Positions 48,492 through 60,100 are shown, counted from the first letter of the stretch. The stretch: DNA of 64,000 nt from Anaerosporobacter faecicola (GCF_012070565.1 NZ_JAAQRO010000008.1:62001-126000), one strand, 5' to 3'. Numbers and translations: made by a program. The notes: generated by a model from the sequence alone, not told the origin.

Positions 48492-50225
48492 TTAGATTTT
48501 AAAATATCCAACTTCATTGTTTAAGGATTGTGCAACGTCCTGCATCTTCTTCGCAGATTCTGCAACTACATTAATGGTTGCGGTGAGTTCTTCCATTGAT
48601 GCAGTTGTCTCTTCTGTAGAAGCTGCATTTTCCTGGGATAACGCCGATAAGTTTTGAATAATATCAATAACTTGTTCTCTTGAAGAATTACATTCTTCAG
48701 CCTGTCCATTAATTTTTTCAATGTTTGCTGCCGTTTCCTTCACCCCGTCATTTGCTTTTTCAATCTTCTTTAATGTATCTGCAAGACGTACTTCTTGTTC
48801 ATGAATGTTACCACTTACTTCTTCCATAATCGTAATAGATGCTGCTGAATCCTGGGATAAGGTTGCAATAACTTCTTCGATACGTTTAGCTGAACTGTTG
48901 GATTCTTCTGCTAACTTCTGAATCTGCATCGCAACAACGCTAAAGCCTTTTCCTGCTTCTCCTGCTCTTGCTGCTTCGATGGATGCATTGATCGATAACA
49001 GATTTGTCTCGTCTGCAATATTCGTAATCAGATTAACCGCTTCACCAATCATTTGTACGGAAGCATCGGTCTTTCGTATATTGGTAGCAATCTTGCTGAT
49101 TGCTTTCGTTGTCTTATCGTTTACTTCCGTAAGTTGTTGCATATTCTGTGTTGCTTCTGTTTGCGCTCCTTGCATCTCTGAAGAAATACGTTGTAATGCG
49201 TTCAAATCATTCGCTATATCCGAGATGAGTTCTCCCATGTTGGCTGTACTCTGGGTTGCTGTCTCAACATCCGTTGCCTGTGTTATTGCTCCTTTTGAGA
49301 TTTCTTCAATTGCCAAACTGATATCTTCAGCGGTCTTTCCAGAATGGCTTGTTAATTGTTCTAGGTTATTTCCATCCGCAATCAACATTTTAACCGTAGA
49401 ATTCAATGATTTGATTACCCGATTGAAACGAGTTGTCAAACTTTCCACAGCAAGCAGGATGCTTCCAATTTCGTCTCCTCTATTTTTAATTCTATCATTA
49501 AATGTCAAATTCAAATTGCCCTGTTCTAATTCTGATAATGCATTTTCTGTCTCTGTTAAATCTTTTGCAACTCGTTTTACAAAATAGAAGATAATCAGCA
49601 TACAGATTATAAACATTACAATCGAACAACCAGCCATACTATATATTTGTGCATTTACTTCTTTATGTACTTCCGTTACTACTTTACCAACAAATAACAT
49701 ACCAACTACTTGACCATCTGCATTTTTCAAAGGAAGGTAGTATGCAAAGTAATCTTCTCCATTGATCACAAGTTCATAATCACTATACGCTTCTCCCTTG
49801 TCTAAAACCTGACTTGCTACCTTTGCTGATGATTTCGTTCCGATTATTCGTTCTCCGGTATCCTTATTCACTAACGTGGTAATCATTCTTGTATCTCCAT
49901 AGAAAAAAGTCACGTCTTTTCCCGCAGCTTTACCAAACTGATCAAGCAAAGCAATTTTATCTAACATATTTACTTCGCCTTTCATCAATTGTCCAGCATC
50001 ATTCAACGAGTAATCACCAGGAGCAATCTCTTCATAAGCTGTTTCAATACTTTTCGCAACACTTTGTAAATCTTCCATTGCTTGTTTCTTTATTCCTTTA
50101 ACGATTAGATTCCCACCATATACTGTTAATACTGTCCCCAAAAGGAATGCTTGAATAAAACATACGATAAAGACTTTTCTAGCAAAACTCTTTTTGTGTA
50201 TCTTCTTTTTTTTATTCTCCGCCAT
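48492..50225 (-). CDS. Methyl-accepting chemotaxis protein with Cache-type sensor
   Basis: A 577-residue chemoreceptor. It has an N-terminal membrane helix (about 15-38), an extracellular sensor (about 40-190) resembling a single-Cache domain ([40 protein letters not shown]), a second helix (about 200-222), HAMP (about 223-275) and a signalling coiled coil ([36 protein letters not shown]). The ATG at 50225 is six bases after AAAGGTGG; the ATG two codons earlier abuts the site. Confidence 0.93.
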   Translation of the reverse strand: MAENKKKKIHKKSFARKVFIVCFIQAFLLGTVLTVYGGNLIVKGIKKQAMEDLQSVAKSIETAYEEIAPGDYSLNDAGQLMKGEVNMLDKIALLDQFGKAAGKDVTFFYGDTRMITTLVNKDTGERIIGTKSSAKVASQVLDKGEAYSDYELVINGEDYFAYYLPLKNADGQVVGMLFVGKVVTEVHKEVNAQIYSMAGCSIVMFIICMLIIFYFVKRVAKDLTETENALSELEQGNLNLTFNDRIKNRGDEIGSILLAVESLTTRFNRVIKSLNSTVKMLIADGNNLEQLTSHSGKTAEDISLAIEEISKGAITQATDVETATQSTANMGELISDIANDLNALQRISSEMQGAQTEATQNMQQLTEVNDKTTKAISKIATNIRKTDASVQMIGEAVNLITNIADETNLLSINASIEAARAGEAGKGFSVVAMQIQKLAEESNSSAKRIEEVIATLSQDSAASITIMEEVSGNIHEQEVRLADTLKKIEKANDGVKETAANIEKINGQAEECNSSREQVIDIIQNLSALSQENAASTEETTASMEELTATINVVAESAKKMQDVAQSLNNEVGYFKI

Positions 50226-50502
50226 ATTCATCCACCTTTCTTAAACCAAGGGTATTTCCTCCTTCGTTTATTAAGATATTTTATAACTATAATTTTAATC
50301 TACATACTATAATAGTGCAAGTTATAAATTAACTTTTTTGGAATAATTCGTATTTACTGATACTATTTCATCTTTATTCATTAAAATTTTTAACATTTTT
50401 TATAACAATTGTATATACATTAATACCATTTTTGTTTTTATTTTCGTTAAATTGATATTTTACGCTATCATTATGTAAATATAAAAAAGCCACTCCTATA
50501 GC
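50226..50502. other. Intergenic region upstream of the Cache chemoreceptor gene
   Basis: AT-rich. A candidate minus-strand promoter is TTGCAC (50315-50320), 17 bases, TAAAAT (50292-50297). Nothing else was recognised. Confidence 0.4.
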
Positions 50503-50562
50503 AAAAAAACAACCAACCTTATTATCTACTAAAATCATTGTAGTAATAAAGATTGGTTGTTC
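50503..50562 (-). terminator. Terminator of the first glnN gene
   Basis: A long stem (AACAACCAA...TTATTA.CTAC with its complement) ends on the minus strand in six or more T residues, 38 bases past the glnN stop. Confidence 0.88.
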
Positions 50563-50599
50563 TTAATCAAGAAAATAGGGATCTAATTTTTATTTCGTT

Positions 50600-52714
50600 T
50601 TATACTTCAAACAATAAATCACCATATGTTGGTACTGGCCATGCTTCTTTGTCAATGATTAATTCCAATGCATCGATTGGTGTACGTAAGTCTGACATAG
50701 CAGGGAACACAACATCTTTGAAATACGTTGCTTGTTCTTTTCCTTCTTCTTTCGTAGCTGCCTGTGCATCCACTTCCTGTAGATGTAATACAGCTGCTTT
50801 TGCCTCAGCAAGTAATTTGGAACTCTCCGTAAGTAATGCAGTCTGAACACTTACATCAGCAGAAGGAACCGCTGCTTTTACACTATTAATCGAATCAGCT
50901 AAAGTTGCAACTGCTTTAATTACAGCTGGAATATATTTCTTATTCGCCATCTCGATCATTGTCTTTGCTTCAATGTTAATTGCTTTTGAATACGCTTCAT
51001 AGTTGATTTCTGCACGAGAGGCTAATTCAACTTTAGAAAATACCTTGAATTTCTCAAACATCTTAACCGATTTTTCTGATGTAAGAGCAGGAATTGCATC
51101 AACCATTGTCTTCACATTTGGAAGGCCTCTGCGTTCTGCTTCTGCAATCCATTCATCAGCATAACCATTGCCATTAAAGATGACTCTTTGATGATCTGTT
51201 AATGTCTTCTTAATCAAATCATGTACTGCAAGCTCAAAATTATCTGCTTTTTCAAGTGTATCTGCCATATCGGATAACACATCTGCAACAATCGTATTCA
51301 ATACCGTATTGGCACCAGCTATTGACATAGAGGAAGCAACCATACGAAATTCAAATTTGTTACCCGTGAAAGCAAATGGTGAAGTACGGTTACGATCGGT
51401 AGCATCCTTCTTAAGCTCTGGAAGTGTGTGTACACCGATATTTAATTTTCCACCTTGCTTTGAAGATTTTGCTTCGCCAGTTTCAATTAATTGGCTGATT
51501 ACATCTTCTAACTGTTCACCAAGGAAGATTGAGATGATTGCTGGTGGTGCCTCATTTGCTCCTAATCTGTGATCATTTCCTGGGTTTGATGCCGATAAAC
51601 GAAGTAATGCTGCATTCTCATCTACCGCTTTAATGATTGCTGATAAGAATAATAAAAATTGAATGTTTTCATGAGGTGTTTTTCCTGGCTCTAGAAGGTT
51701 CTTTCCTGTATTCGTTACGATTGACCAGTTATTGTGTTTACCAGAACCATTTACACCTGCGAAAGGTTTTTCATGGAGTAAACATTCTAATCCACGACGT
51801 TTCGCAACTTTCTTCATTGTTTCCATTACTAATTGGTTATGGTCCGTAGCGATATTCGCTGTTCCATAGATTGGAGCCATCTCATGCTGTGCAGGTGCAA
51901 CTTCATTATGTTGTGTCTTTGAAAGAATGCCAAGTTTCCATAACTCAACATTTAATTCCTTCATATATCCTGCAATTCTCTCTTTAATGCTACCGAAATA
52001 ATGATCGTCAAGTTCCTGTCCTTTTGGTGGCATTGCTCCGAATAATGTACGTCCAGTGAAAATTAAATCTTCTCTTTGTAAGTATTTTTCACGATCTACA
52101 ATAAAGTATTCTTGTTCTGGTCCAACAGAACAATCAACTCTTGTTACTTCCTCATGTCCGAAAAGTTTAAGAACACGAACAGCCTGTGTACTAATTGCTT
52201 CCATAGAACGTAGAAGTGGAGTTTTCTTATCAAGTGCTTCTCCTGTGTATGAACAAAATGCAGTTGGAATACATAAGGTAACGCCTGCTGCATCTTCTCT
52301 TAAGAATGCTGGTGATGTACAATCCCATGCTGTATATCCTCTTGCTTCAAATGTTGCACGCAAACCACCAGATGGGAAAGAAGATGCATCTGGTTCTCCC
52401 TTGATCAGTTCTTTTCCAGAAAACTCAAGAATTGCCTGCCCACTATTCGATGCTGGGCTAATGAAGGAATCATGTTTCTCCGCTGTAATACCTGTCATTG
52501 GTTGGAACCAATGGGTATAATGAGTTGCTCCTCTTTCCAGTGCCCACTCCTTCATCGCATGCGCTACAACATTCGCTATTTCAAGATCAAGTTCTGCACC
52601 CTCTTCAATTGTTTTCTTAAGTGTTTCGTAAACCTTCTTTGGTAAACGTTCTGCCATAACAGCATCATTAAAAACATCAACTGCAAATACTTCTGAAATC
52701 ACATTTTTAGCCAT
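50600..52714 (-). CDS. glnN: Glutamine synthetase type III, copy 1
   Basis: A 704-residue GSIII making glutamine from glutamate, ammonia and ATP, forming double hexameric rings. Seen: GSIII N-terminal [16 protein letters not shown] and [20 protein letters not shown], catalytic-domain segments [41 protein letters not shown] and [20 protein letters not shown]. The ATG at 52714 follows GGGTGG. A very similar paralogue lies 620 bases away, and both carry the same type of leader terminator. Confidence 0.95.
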   Translation of the reverse strand: MAKNVISEVFAVDVFNDAVMAERLPKKVYETLKKTIEEGAELDLEIANVVAHAMKEWALERGATHYTHWFQPMTGITAEKHDSFISPASNSGQAILEFSGKELIKGEPDASSFPSGGLRATFEARGYTAWDCTSPAFLREDAAGVTLCIPTAFCSYTGEALDKKTPLLRSMEAISTQAVRVLKLFGHEEVTRVDCSVGPEQEYFIVDREKYLQREDLIFTGRTLFGAMPPKGQELDDHYFGSIKERIAGYMKELNVELWKLGILSKTQHNEVAPAQHEMAPIYGTANIATDHNQLVMETMKKVAKRRGLECLLHEKPFAGVNGSGKHNNWSIVTNTGKNLLEPGKTPHENIQFLLFLSAIIKAVDENAALLRLSASNPGNDHRLGANEAPPAIISIFLGEQLEDVISQLIETGEAKSSKQGGKLNIGVHTLPELKKDATDRNRTSPFAFTGNKFEFRMVASSMSIAGANTVLNTIVADVLSDMADTLEKADNFELAVHDLIKKTLTDHQRVIFNGNGYADEWIAEAERRGLPNVKTMVDAIPALTSEKSVKMFEKFKVFSKVELASRAEINYEAYSKAINIEAKTMIEMANKKYIPAVIKAVATLADSINSVKAAVPSADVSVQTALLTESSKLLAEAKAAVLHLQEVDAQAATKEEGKEQATYFKDVVFPAMSDLRTPIDALELIIDKEAWPVPTYGDLLFEV

Positions 52715-52776
52715 AACTTTTATCCACCCTTTCATTAATAATTATGATTATTCTACTTTTATATACATAAAGGAAC

Positions 52777-52837
52777 GCAAAAAAGGTGTTCTCAAATACA
52801 CTTGAGAACACCTTTGTTCTACGAATCTAATAATCCG
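52777..52837 (-). promoter_or_regulatory. Attenuator in the glnN copy-1 leader
   Basis: A perfect 14-bp terminator stem (52782-52795 with 52802-52815) ends in six T on the minus strand, between promoter and gene. Just 5' of it lies P1 (CGGAT/ATTCG, 6-base loop, 52822-52837), and an alternative hairpin AGAAC-AAAGGT-GTTCT (52805-52820) overlaps the terminator's 5' arm. The AAAGGU hexaloop has A at 1 and G at 4, as in RNA targets of ANTAR antiterminators; the P1 loop does not fit. Confidence 0.75.
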
Positions 52838-52846
52838 CCTAAAAAT

Positions 52847-52855
52847 AAAATACCA
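52847..52855 (-). promoter_or_regulatory. Extended -10 promoter of glnN copy 1
   Basis: The minus strand reads TGGTATTTTATT, an extended -10 (TGnTATTTT) without a good -35. The same sequence occurs at the matching position before glnN copy 2 (55806-55814), ten and eight bases from the respective P1 hairpins. Confidence 0.5.
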
Positions 52856-53005
52856 CATTATCTACCAAAATGGAACCCCTAAAATAATTTTTTTTGATGC
52901 AAGGGTCAAAAGTCATAAGCAAGTAGCGCTTTTGCGCGTATTGCGAATGTTTCAGAACAATACTACAGATACTATCCATATCCGATAGAAAGGTGGTTAA
53001 ATTAA

Positions 53006-53332
53006 ATGATACAAGATCAAAATAATAATACGATCCCACAAACTTCTTCTTTGGCTATGAATGCGCTCGACGATATCCCACAACCTAATGCTAATGCCCA
53101 AGAGATTGTCGCTCTTGTTAAACACAGCGGGAAAGTTACCGGATATCAATTATCCAATGGCACAACCCTCAGCAAGGAAGATGGAGTTGCACTTGCCAAA
53201 ACAGGTGGTATCAAAGGTGTAGGTATATCCCATCGTAATGGTCAGGAATATCTTAAATCACTCCCTGACCAAACAGATAACAACAACTTAAGTCGCTTAC
53301 CAACTGTATCGGATTCAAGTTTTCAAGGGTAA
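53006..53332 (+). CDS. DUF3892 domain protein
   Basis: A 108-residue protein with a disordered Asn/Gln/Pro-rich N-terminus (about 1-30) and a DUF3892 domain (about 31-95: IVALVKHSGKVTGYQLSNGT, GIKGVGISHRNGQEYLKSLP). AAAGGTGG precedes the start. It lies on the plus strand between the two minus-strand glnN genes, and its stop is three bases from the glnN copy-2 stop. Function unknown; the location inside the duplicated pair may reflect insertion during or after duplication. Confidence 0.8.
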   Translation: MIQDQNNNTIPQTSSLAMNALDDIPQPNANAQEIVALVKHSGKVTGYQLSNGTTLSKEDGVALAKTGGIKGVGISHRNGQEYLKSLPDQTDNNNLSRLPTVSDSSFQG

Positions 53333-53335
53333 CTT

Positions 53336-55453
53336 CTATACTTCAAATAAAAGATCACCATACGTTGGTACTGGCCAATATTCTTTATCTATTATGCATT
53401 CCAATGCATCAATTGGATTACGTACTTCTTCCATAGCATGTACCGCATAATCTTTGAAGTAGATTGCTCTTTCTTTTCCCTCTGCTTTTGTAGCTGCTGT
53501 TGCAACAATTTCTTCAAGTGCAACAGTGGCTGCTTTTGCTTTTGCAAGTAAGGAAGAACTTTTAATTAATAAATCCGTCTGAACGGATACATCAAGATCT
53601 GGAACTGCTGTTTTTATACTATTAATAGAATCTGCAAGAACCTTATTCGCTTTGATGACTGCAGGAATATACTTTTTATTCACCATCTCGATCATTGTCT
53701 TAGCTTCAATGTTTAGCGTCTTTGCATAAGTTTCATAATATACTTCTGCACGAGAATGCAATTCTACGGAAGATAATACCCCAAATTTTTCAAAGATACG
53801 AATTGTATTTGGGTCGATCAAAGAAGGAATTGCATCTACCATTGTTGGTGTATTCGGTAACCCTCTTCTCTGTGCTTCTGCTTTCCACTCTTTTGAATAT
53901 CCATTTCCATTGAAGATGATTCTTTGATGTTCGGTCAACAGTTTCTTGATTAAGTCATGGACAGCAATATCAAAGTTCTCTGCTTTTTCCAATTCATCTG
54001 CAATATCACACAATGCATCCGCTACAATCGTATTCAATACAATATTCGCATCTGCTACTGACATAGAGGAAGCAACCATACGGAACTCGAATTTATTTCC
54101 TGTAAATGCAAATGGTGACGTACGATTACGATCGGTTGCATCTTTTTTCAATTGAGGTAATGTATGTACCCCAATATTCAATTTTCCACCTTGCTTACTT
54201 GATTTTGCTTCTCCTGTTTCGATTAATTGGCTAATTACATCCTCCAATTGTTCTCCTAAGAAGATAGAAATAACAGCAGGAGGTGCTTCATTCGCTCCTA
54301 AACGATGATCGTTTCCTGGATTTGATGCTGACATACGAAGAAGTACGGCATTCTCATCCACTGCTTTAATGATTGCTGATAAGAAGAGTAAGAATTGAAT
54401 ATTCTCATGTGGCGTCTTACCTGGCTCTAACAGATTTTTACCTGTGTTGGTTACCAATGACCAATTATCATGTTTTGCAGAACCACTTACTCCTGCAAAT
54501 GGTTTTTCATGTAATAAACATTCCAAGCCACGTCGTTTTGCAACTTTTCGCATCGTTTCCATAACCAATTGGTTATGATCTGTGGCAATATTGGCAGTAC
54601 CATAGATTGGCGCCATCTCATGTTGTGCAGGTGCTACTTCATTATGCTGTGTCTTCGAAAGAATGCCCAGTTTCCAAAGTTCCACATTAAGTTCTTTCAT
54701 ATATGCAGCGATACGCTCTTTAATACTACCAAAGTAGTGATCATCCATCTCCTGTCCTTTTGGTGGCATTGCCCCAAATAACGTACGACCAGTGAAGATA
54801 ATATCTTCTCTTTGCAGATATTTTTCTCGATCAATCAAGAAATATTCCTGTTCTGGACCAACAGAACATTCTACCTTTCTTACCTCATCATGACCAAACA
54901 GTTTCGCTATACGTACTGCTTGTGTACTGATAGCTTCCATCGAACGAAGCAATGGTGTCTTCTTATCCAAAGCTTCCCCTGTATAGGAACAGAAAGCAGT
55001 TGGAATACAAAGCGTAACACCTGCTGCGTCTTCTCGTAAGAAGGCCGGTGAAGTACAATCCCATGCTGTATATCCTCTTGCCTCGAATGTTGCACGCAAT
55101 CCCCCTGATGGGAAGGAAGATGCATCTGGTTCTCCTTTAATCAACTCTTTACCTGAGAATTCTAATATTGCTTGCCCACTATTCGAAGCTGGACTAATGA
55201 AGGAATCATGTTTTTCAGCTGTTATACCGGTCATTGGCTGGAACCAGTGTGTATAATGTGTTGCACCTTTTTCTAATGCCCATTCTTTCATTGCGTGTGC
55301 TACGACATTCGCAATCTCCAGATCGAGTTCCTCTCCATCTTCAATCGTCTTCTTCAACGTAGCATAGACTTTCTTTGGTAATCGTTCCGCCATTACAGCA
55401 TCATTAAATACATCAATTGCAAAAACTTCTGATATCACATTTTTCAACGCCAT
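53336..55453 (-). CDS. glnN: Glutamine synthetase type III, copy 2
   Basis: A 705-residue GSIII, nearly collinear with copy 1: [61 protein letters not shown] and [20 protein letters not shown]. Changes concentrate in the last ~200 residues and a few loops (GSAKHDNW for GSGKHNNW). Catalytic segments are intact in both, so both may be active or form mixed rings. AAGGAAGG precedes the start. Its leader is ~290 bases with an attenuator and a second candidate promoter. Confidence 0.95.
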   Translation of the reverse strand: MALKNVISEVFAIDVFNDAVMAERLPKKVYATLKKTIEDGEELDLEIANVVAHAMKEWALEKGATHYTHWFQPMTGITAEKHDSFISPASNSGQAILEFSGKELIKGEPDASSFPSGGLRATFEARGYTAWDCTSPAFLREDAAGVTLCIPTAFCSYTGEALDKKTPLLRSMEAISTQAVRIAKLFGHDEVRKVECSVGPEQEYFLIDREKYLQREDIIFTGRTLFGAMPPKGQEMDDHYFGSIKERIAAYMKELNVELWKLGILSKTQHNEVAPAQHEMAPIYGTANIATDHNQLVMETMRKVAKRRGLECLLHEKPFAGVSGSAKHDNWSLVTNTGKNLLEPGKTPHENIQFLLFLSAIIKAVDENAVLLRMSASNPGNDHRLGANEAPPAVISIFLGEQLEDVISQLIETGEAKSSKQGGKLNIGVHTLPQLKKDATDRNRTSPFAFTGNKFEFRMVASSMSVADANIVLNTIVADALCDIADELEKAENFDIAVHDLIKKLLTEHQRIIFNGNGYSKEWKAEAQRRGLPNTPTMVDAIPSLIDPNTIRIFEKFGVLSSVELHSRAEVYYETYAKTLNIEAKTMIEMVNKKYIPAVIKANKVLADSINSIKTAVPDLDVSVQTDLLIKSSSLLAKAKAATVALEEIVATAATKAEGKERAIYFKDYAVHAMEEVRNPIDALECIIDKEYWPVPTYGDLLFEV

Positions 55454-55652
55454 TTTCCTGTCTTCCTTCCTTTTTTGTCATAGGATATGTAGCATGGTAT
55501 CCCGTTTGTTAAACATTGTTGTAAAAAACACGAAGTGCATAGTAATCCGTATATCGCAAGGGTTAAAAAATACGTTTCATACTTATATAAAAAGGCGCTA
55601 TTTTTCTAAACCTCTAAAACATGAGAAGTATAATTTATACTCTTGCATCAAC

Positions 55653-55681
55653 ATTATATAAGCAAACTCCTTATATCATAA
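55653..55681 (-). promoter_or_regulatory. Candidate internal promoter of glnN copy 2
   Basis: On the minus strand TTATGA (55676-55681), 17 bases, TATAAT (55653-55658), located downstream of the attenuator. A perfect palindrome AGTATAA-T-TTATACT (55627-55641) follows, at about the start of transcription, and could be an operator. Confidence 0.45.
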
Positions 55682-55738
55682 CTCATAACTGAATAAAAGG
55701 TATTCTTTGCATAATAAATATCATTAGCTTTACTTATA

Positions 55739-55814
55739 TAAAAAGAGTGTCCTCAAAAACAATTTGAGAACACCCTTATTACGGATACTCAAATCCGTTA
55801 CTAATAAAATACCA
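55739..55814 (-). promoter_or_regulatory. Attenuator and extended -10 of glnN copy 2
   Basis: A 14-bp terminator stem (55743-55756 with 55764-55777, two G-U pairs) ends in TTTTT on the minus strand. P1 (ACGGAT/ATCCGT, 55781-55798, 6-base loop) sits directly 5', and TGGTATTTTATT (-10 at 55806-55811) directly before that. The terminator's GGTGTTCTCAA arm and the P1 stem match those of copy 1; the AAGGGU that would sit in the alternative loop again has A1 and G4. Confidence 0.75.
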
Positions 55815-56064
55815 TGATTCTCATAAAAAGAAAAGACTCTGTTTTTCTTTTTGTTACTTTTCCTAATTGTATTCGGTGGAATTCGACCTTTATTATCGCT
55901 TTTTACTTAATATTCTTCATCTTTTATATGGTAAACTTACATTTTTATTGAATGTTCCATAATCAATATTTTTCAGGGTGTTTATATGTAAAAGATTTTA
56001 TAAAATTTATGCTAAACTTATCCGGTATAAAAAATGTGGAATACTTGGATCTGGTGTAAAATAG
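55815..56064. other. Intergenic region between mscS terminator and glnN copy 2
   Basis: AT-rich; no gene or clear signal recognised apart from the palindrome starting at 56065. Confidence 0.4.
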
Positions 56065-56126
56065 CTCTAATGTCAGTCTTAGTGCAGGTGCATCGCACTT
56101 CGCACCAAGAGACTTGACATAGAGCC
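56065..56126. repeat. GC-richer 62-base palindrome
   Basis: GCTCTAATGTCAGTCT at the left pairs with AGACTTGACATAGAGC at the right with two bulges, and inner GTGC/GCAC segments extend it. It lies directly beyond the mscS terminator and is unlike the surrounding AT-rich DNA, resembling a dispersed palindromic repeat. Confidence 0.55.
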
Positions 56127-56127
56127 A

Positions 56128-56164
56128 AAAAGGAAGGTGATTACATCTATCACCTTCCTTTTTA
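56128..56164. terminator. Terminator of mscS
   Basis: AAAAAGGAAGGTGAT pairs perfectly with ATCACCTTCCTTTTT (15 bp, 7-base loop), 27 bases past the mscS stop, with A and T runs making it bidirectional. Confidence 0.9.
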
Positions 56165-56190
56165 AGTTCCCAACTGACATTGGAATACAC

Positions 56191-57099
56191 TTATTTTGTT
56201 AATAGATCACGATTAGTGATATTCACATCCAATTGATCAAACGGAATGGATACATCAGCTGCATCAAAAGCATCTTTGATCTTCTCTAACAGATCCCACT
56301 TAAGTACCCAATAGTTTTCTGTCATAACCCAAACGCGAATACCAATATTAATTGCACTTGGATCAAAACTATTCACGAATACACTTGTTTCATGTTCCTT
56401 TAGTACTAATTCATGTTCTCCAGCTACTCGCTCTAAAATCTCTTTGACTTTCTTTATATTCTCTGAATAGTCAATGGATACCGATAAGTCCAATCGACGA
56501 ACTGGTTCATGGGTAACATTAATAATCGTTGAATTGGATAAGCTACCATTCGGGATAACAACTAATCGGTTATCGTTTGTTAACAAACGGGTATAGATAA
56601 TATCCAACCCGGTAACCGTTCCTTCTCGATCTGGCGTGATGATATAATCTCCCACACGAAATGGTTTCATAATCAAGATCAGTACGCCACCTGCAAAGTT
56701 CGATAAGCTTCCCTGTAAAGCCAATCCAATGGACAATGTTGCAGTTCCTAATACTGCCACTAATGATGATGCATCCCAGCCCATGGTATTGATTAGCATA
56801 ACGACTAGAATACCATATAGGATTGCTTTTATTAATGCAATGAGGAATGATGCAACGCTGGCTTCCATACTGCTTCTTTTAAAGGTACGATCAAAGATAT
56901 GAAGGATTCCCTTAATAATCTTCTTTCCGATAAACCATATAATCAATACAATGATTAATTTAATACCAAAGTTAATAATTTTGTCTTGTGCGTTACTAAG
57001 ATATTGCGCCATCCTAGAAACTTCTTTTGTTCCGTCCTCTACCGCTGCCTTAACCGTATTGGTTGCATTGGTTGATAGAAATACTGAATTAAAACTCAT
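56191..57099 (-). CDS. Small-conductance mechanosensitive channel (MscS family)
   Basis: A 302-residue MscS channel that relieves turgor on hypoosmotic shock. It has three membrane helices: about 42-62, about 82-106, and the pore helix TM3 (VLGTATLSIGLALQGSLSNF) followed by the beta domain (PFRVGDYIITPDREGTV, LLTNDNRLVVIPNGSLSNST) and an alpha-beta C-terminal cage. The N-terminal ~35 residues are soluble. It lies downstream of glgB on the same strand by 95 bases. Confidence 0.94.
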   Translation of the reverse strand: MSFNSVFLSTNATNTVKAAVEDGTKEVSRMAQYLSNAQDKIINFGIKLIIVLIIWFIGKKIIKGILHIFDRTFKRSSMEASVASFLIALIKAILYGILVVMLINTMGWDASSLVAVLGTATLSIGLALQGSLSNFAGGVLILIMKPFRVGDYIITPDREGTVTGLDIIYTRLLTNDNRLVVIPNGSLSNSTIINVTHEPVRRLDLSVSIDYSENIKKVKEILERVAGEHELVLKEHETSVFVNSFDPSAINIGIRVWVMTENYWVLKWDLLEKIKDAFDAADVSIPFDQLDVNITNRDLLTK

Positions 57100-57193
57100 C
57101 TACTTTCCATGCCTTTCATTAGTCTGGTAACTTATGCAGAGAACGAATCGTCTTGTTAAAGATTTGTCTTTCACAGAACGCTTCTAATGTTCC

Positions 57194-60100
57194 TTATTTC
57201 TCTGCTTGTTGTTGTAATTTTTGTTTACGTGGTCTTCCCCTTTTTTTCCGTGTTACTTTCTCCATACTCTCCTGTGTTACAGCGATTTCCTCCTGTATAA
57301 CAGACTTCTTACCAAAGTCTTTCCCTGTTGGGGTTGTTATTTCAGGTTGTGTTTCAGGTTCCAACGCTACTTCTTGTTTGATTACTTTTTTAACAAGCTT
57401 AGTAACTTTGTCCTTTTGTTCCTTTACCTTTGCTGAGATATTTGCTTTTGTCTCTTCTGCGTCTGATCTTTTTTTATTCTCATTTTCTTTCGTAACTTCT
57501 GTCATCTGTTCAAGATTGTTTGCCTTTTTAACATCCTTGATCTGATCAGCCGCTTTGACTGCTTTATCTTTATTCATCTGATCAGCTTTGACCGTTTCAT
57601 CTTCTTGCATCTGATCAGCCATTTTAACTACTTTATCTTCTTGCATCTGATCATCTGCTTTTATCTTCTGTGGATCAACCACTTTCTTGGCGCTTTTTCT
57701 AGTAATTACTTTCTTCACTTCCGTAAGAGGTGACTCCGTTGTTTCTTGTTTCTTTTCTATCTTTGTCTTACTCGTTATTTTCGTTTGCTTAGAAGACTTT
57801 GCTGTTTTAACAGTCTCCGTTGTTTTTGCTGTGTCAACTGTATCTGCAGTCTTCGATGCTTTTCCTGTCTTAATTGACTTTGTTGCTTTCGTCGTTTTTG
57901 TGGATTTGGCTGTTTTGGTTTCCTTAGAAGCCTTTGTTTCTGCTTTTCCTGTTTTCGTTTTTGCAGAAGCTTTCTCTTTCTTCTCTGTTTTTGCTAATGC
58001 AATTGGTGTACAAGTGAATACACTGATTCCTAGTGGTGGTACCGTAATGGTTATGGAATTCTCTCTTCCATCACATTCATCCGGCTTTGAATATTTTAAT
58101 CGAGGGTTGACATATCCCTTTCCACCAAATTGTTCTTTATCACTACTAAAGGTTTCTTTATATTTTCCATCGAATGGTACACCAATTTTAAAATTCTCAT
58201 AAACAACTGGTGTAAAGTTACAGATGACAAGTAAGGTTTCCTCTTCTTTCTCTGTTTTACGTAAGAAGCTAACAATACTCTTATCTGCATCCATACTATT
58301 GATCCATTCAAAACCATCGCTACTAAAGTCTAATTGATACAACGCTGGATAATCTTTATACAGACGATTTAACGCTTTCACATAGTCTTTCATTTCTCTA
58401 TGGGCATCGTACTCTAATAGATTCCATTGAATACTTGATTTTTCATTCCACTCATCAAATTGAGCGATATCTTGTCCCATAAATAACAGTTTTTTACCTG
58501 GATGAGCCATCATATATCCATATGCGACGCGAAGATTCGCAAACTTTTGCTCATAACTTCCTGGCATCTTGTTAATCATGGAACCTTTTCCATGAACCAC
58601 TTCATCATGGGATAATACTAATACAAAATTCTCACTATAGGCATAGATCATGCTAAATGTCAGTTCTCCATGTCGCCCTTTACGGAATAATGGATCACAT
58701 TTCATATAGTTGGTAAAATCATTCATCCAACCCATATTCCATTTTAAATCAAAGCCTAAACCGCCGTCTTCTACCTCACCAGTGACTTTTTCCCAAGCAG
58801 TAGATTCTTCAGCAATCAATAAGACGCCTTTGCATTCTTTCTTGAATATGGTTGATAAATCCTGCAAAAATTTTACTGCTTCTAGGTTTTCATTACCACC
58901 ATAGATGTTAGCTACCCAACCACCGTCTTCTTTGCCATAATCCAGATAAAGCATTGAAGCTACCGCATCCATACGAATTCCATCGATATGATACATCTTT
59001 GCCCAGAATAATGCATTGGCAATCAGAAAGTTTGAGACTTCTGGTCTTCCATAGTTGTAGATTAATGTTCCCCAATGTGGGTGACTTCCCTGTCTTGGGT
59101 CCAGGTGCTCATACAGGCATGTCCCATCAAAATTAGCAAGTCCGAAGGCATCTCTTGGAAAATGGGCAGGAACCCAGTCTAGAATGACACCTATGTTATG
59201 CTTGTGCATATAATCAATAAAATACATAAAATCTTCTGGTGATCCATACCGCGCAGTCGCAGCATAATATCCAGTCACTTGATATCCCCAAGATTCATCA
59301 AATGGGTGTTCCATAATCGGCATCAATTCAATATGCGTATATCCCATTTCTTTTACATAAGTTGCCAGCATTGTTGCTAGTTCTCGATAATTATAGAATG
59401 CAGAGTCTTGATCTTCTACGTCTGGTCTCTTAAAAGATCCTAAATGCACTTCATAGATTGACATCGGTTCTTCTTTATAATTCTTCTTTTCCCGTTTTTT
59501 AAGATACTCTTCATCTTTCCACTGATACGTAGAGAGATCATCGATAATCGACGCTGTAGCAGGACGTAATTCTGCCCGATATCCATACGGGTCTGCTTTT
59601 AGCATAACACATTCACTATTTACCTTAATCTCATACTTATAGAGTTGTCCCTTTTGGAGACCAGGAATAAACAACTCAAAGACACCTGAATCTCCTAATC
59701 GTCTCATAGGATGACGTCTTCCATCCCATAAATTAAAATCACCAACAACACTAACACGCATTGCATTAGGTGCCCATACAGCAAATAAAGTACCTGGGAC
59801 ACCACCTACTTCCATTGGGTGTGCACCCAATCTATTATATATATCATAATGAACTCCACTTGTAAACAGTTTTAAGTCCATTCCATCAATTACTGGATCA
59901 AATTGATATGGATCAACGATTGTTTGTACATCACCGTTGTCATAGGTAACAATATACGTATATTCAGGAATCTTTTTCATCTTAACAAGTACTGCAAAGA
60001 ACCCTGCTTCATCTGCTACTTCCATTGTATACTCTTTTCCAGACTTATTCATATGTAACACAACGTTAACAGCTGTAGGAATAAATGTATTGAACAAAAT

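Noticed and set aside
52839-53039. 66-codon minus-strand frame upstream of glnN copy 1
   Set aside because: It covers the promoter and overlaps the DUF3892 start in antisense; its frame has no ribosome site, and the conserved promoter and P1 hairpin explain the sequence better.
57541-57660. CRISPR-like spaced repeats
   Set aside because: The 33-36-base periodicity comes from repeated codons in the glgB tail; units are imperfect, in frame and lack unique spacers.
57687-58202. 171-codon plus-strand hydrophobic frame
   Set aside because: It is the antisense shadow of the Lys/Thr-rich glgB tail; Val/Phe richness is the expected complement of Lys/Thr codons.
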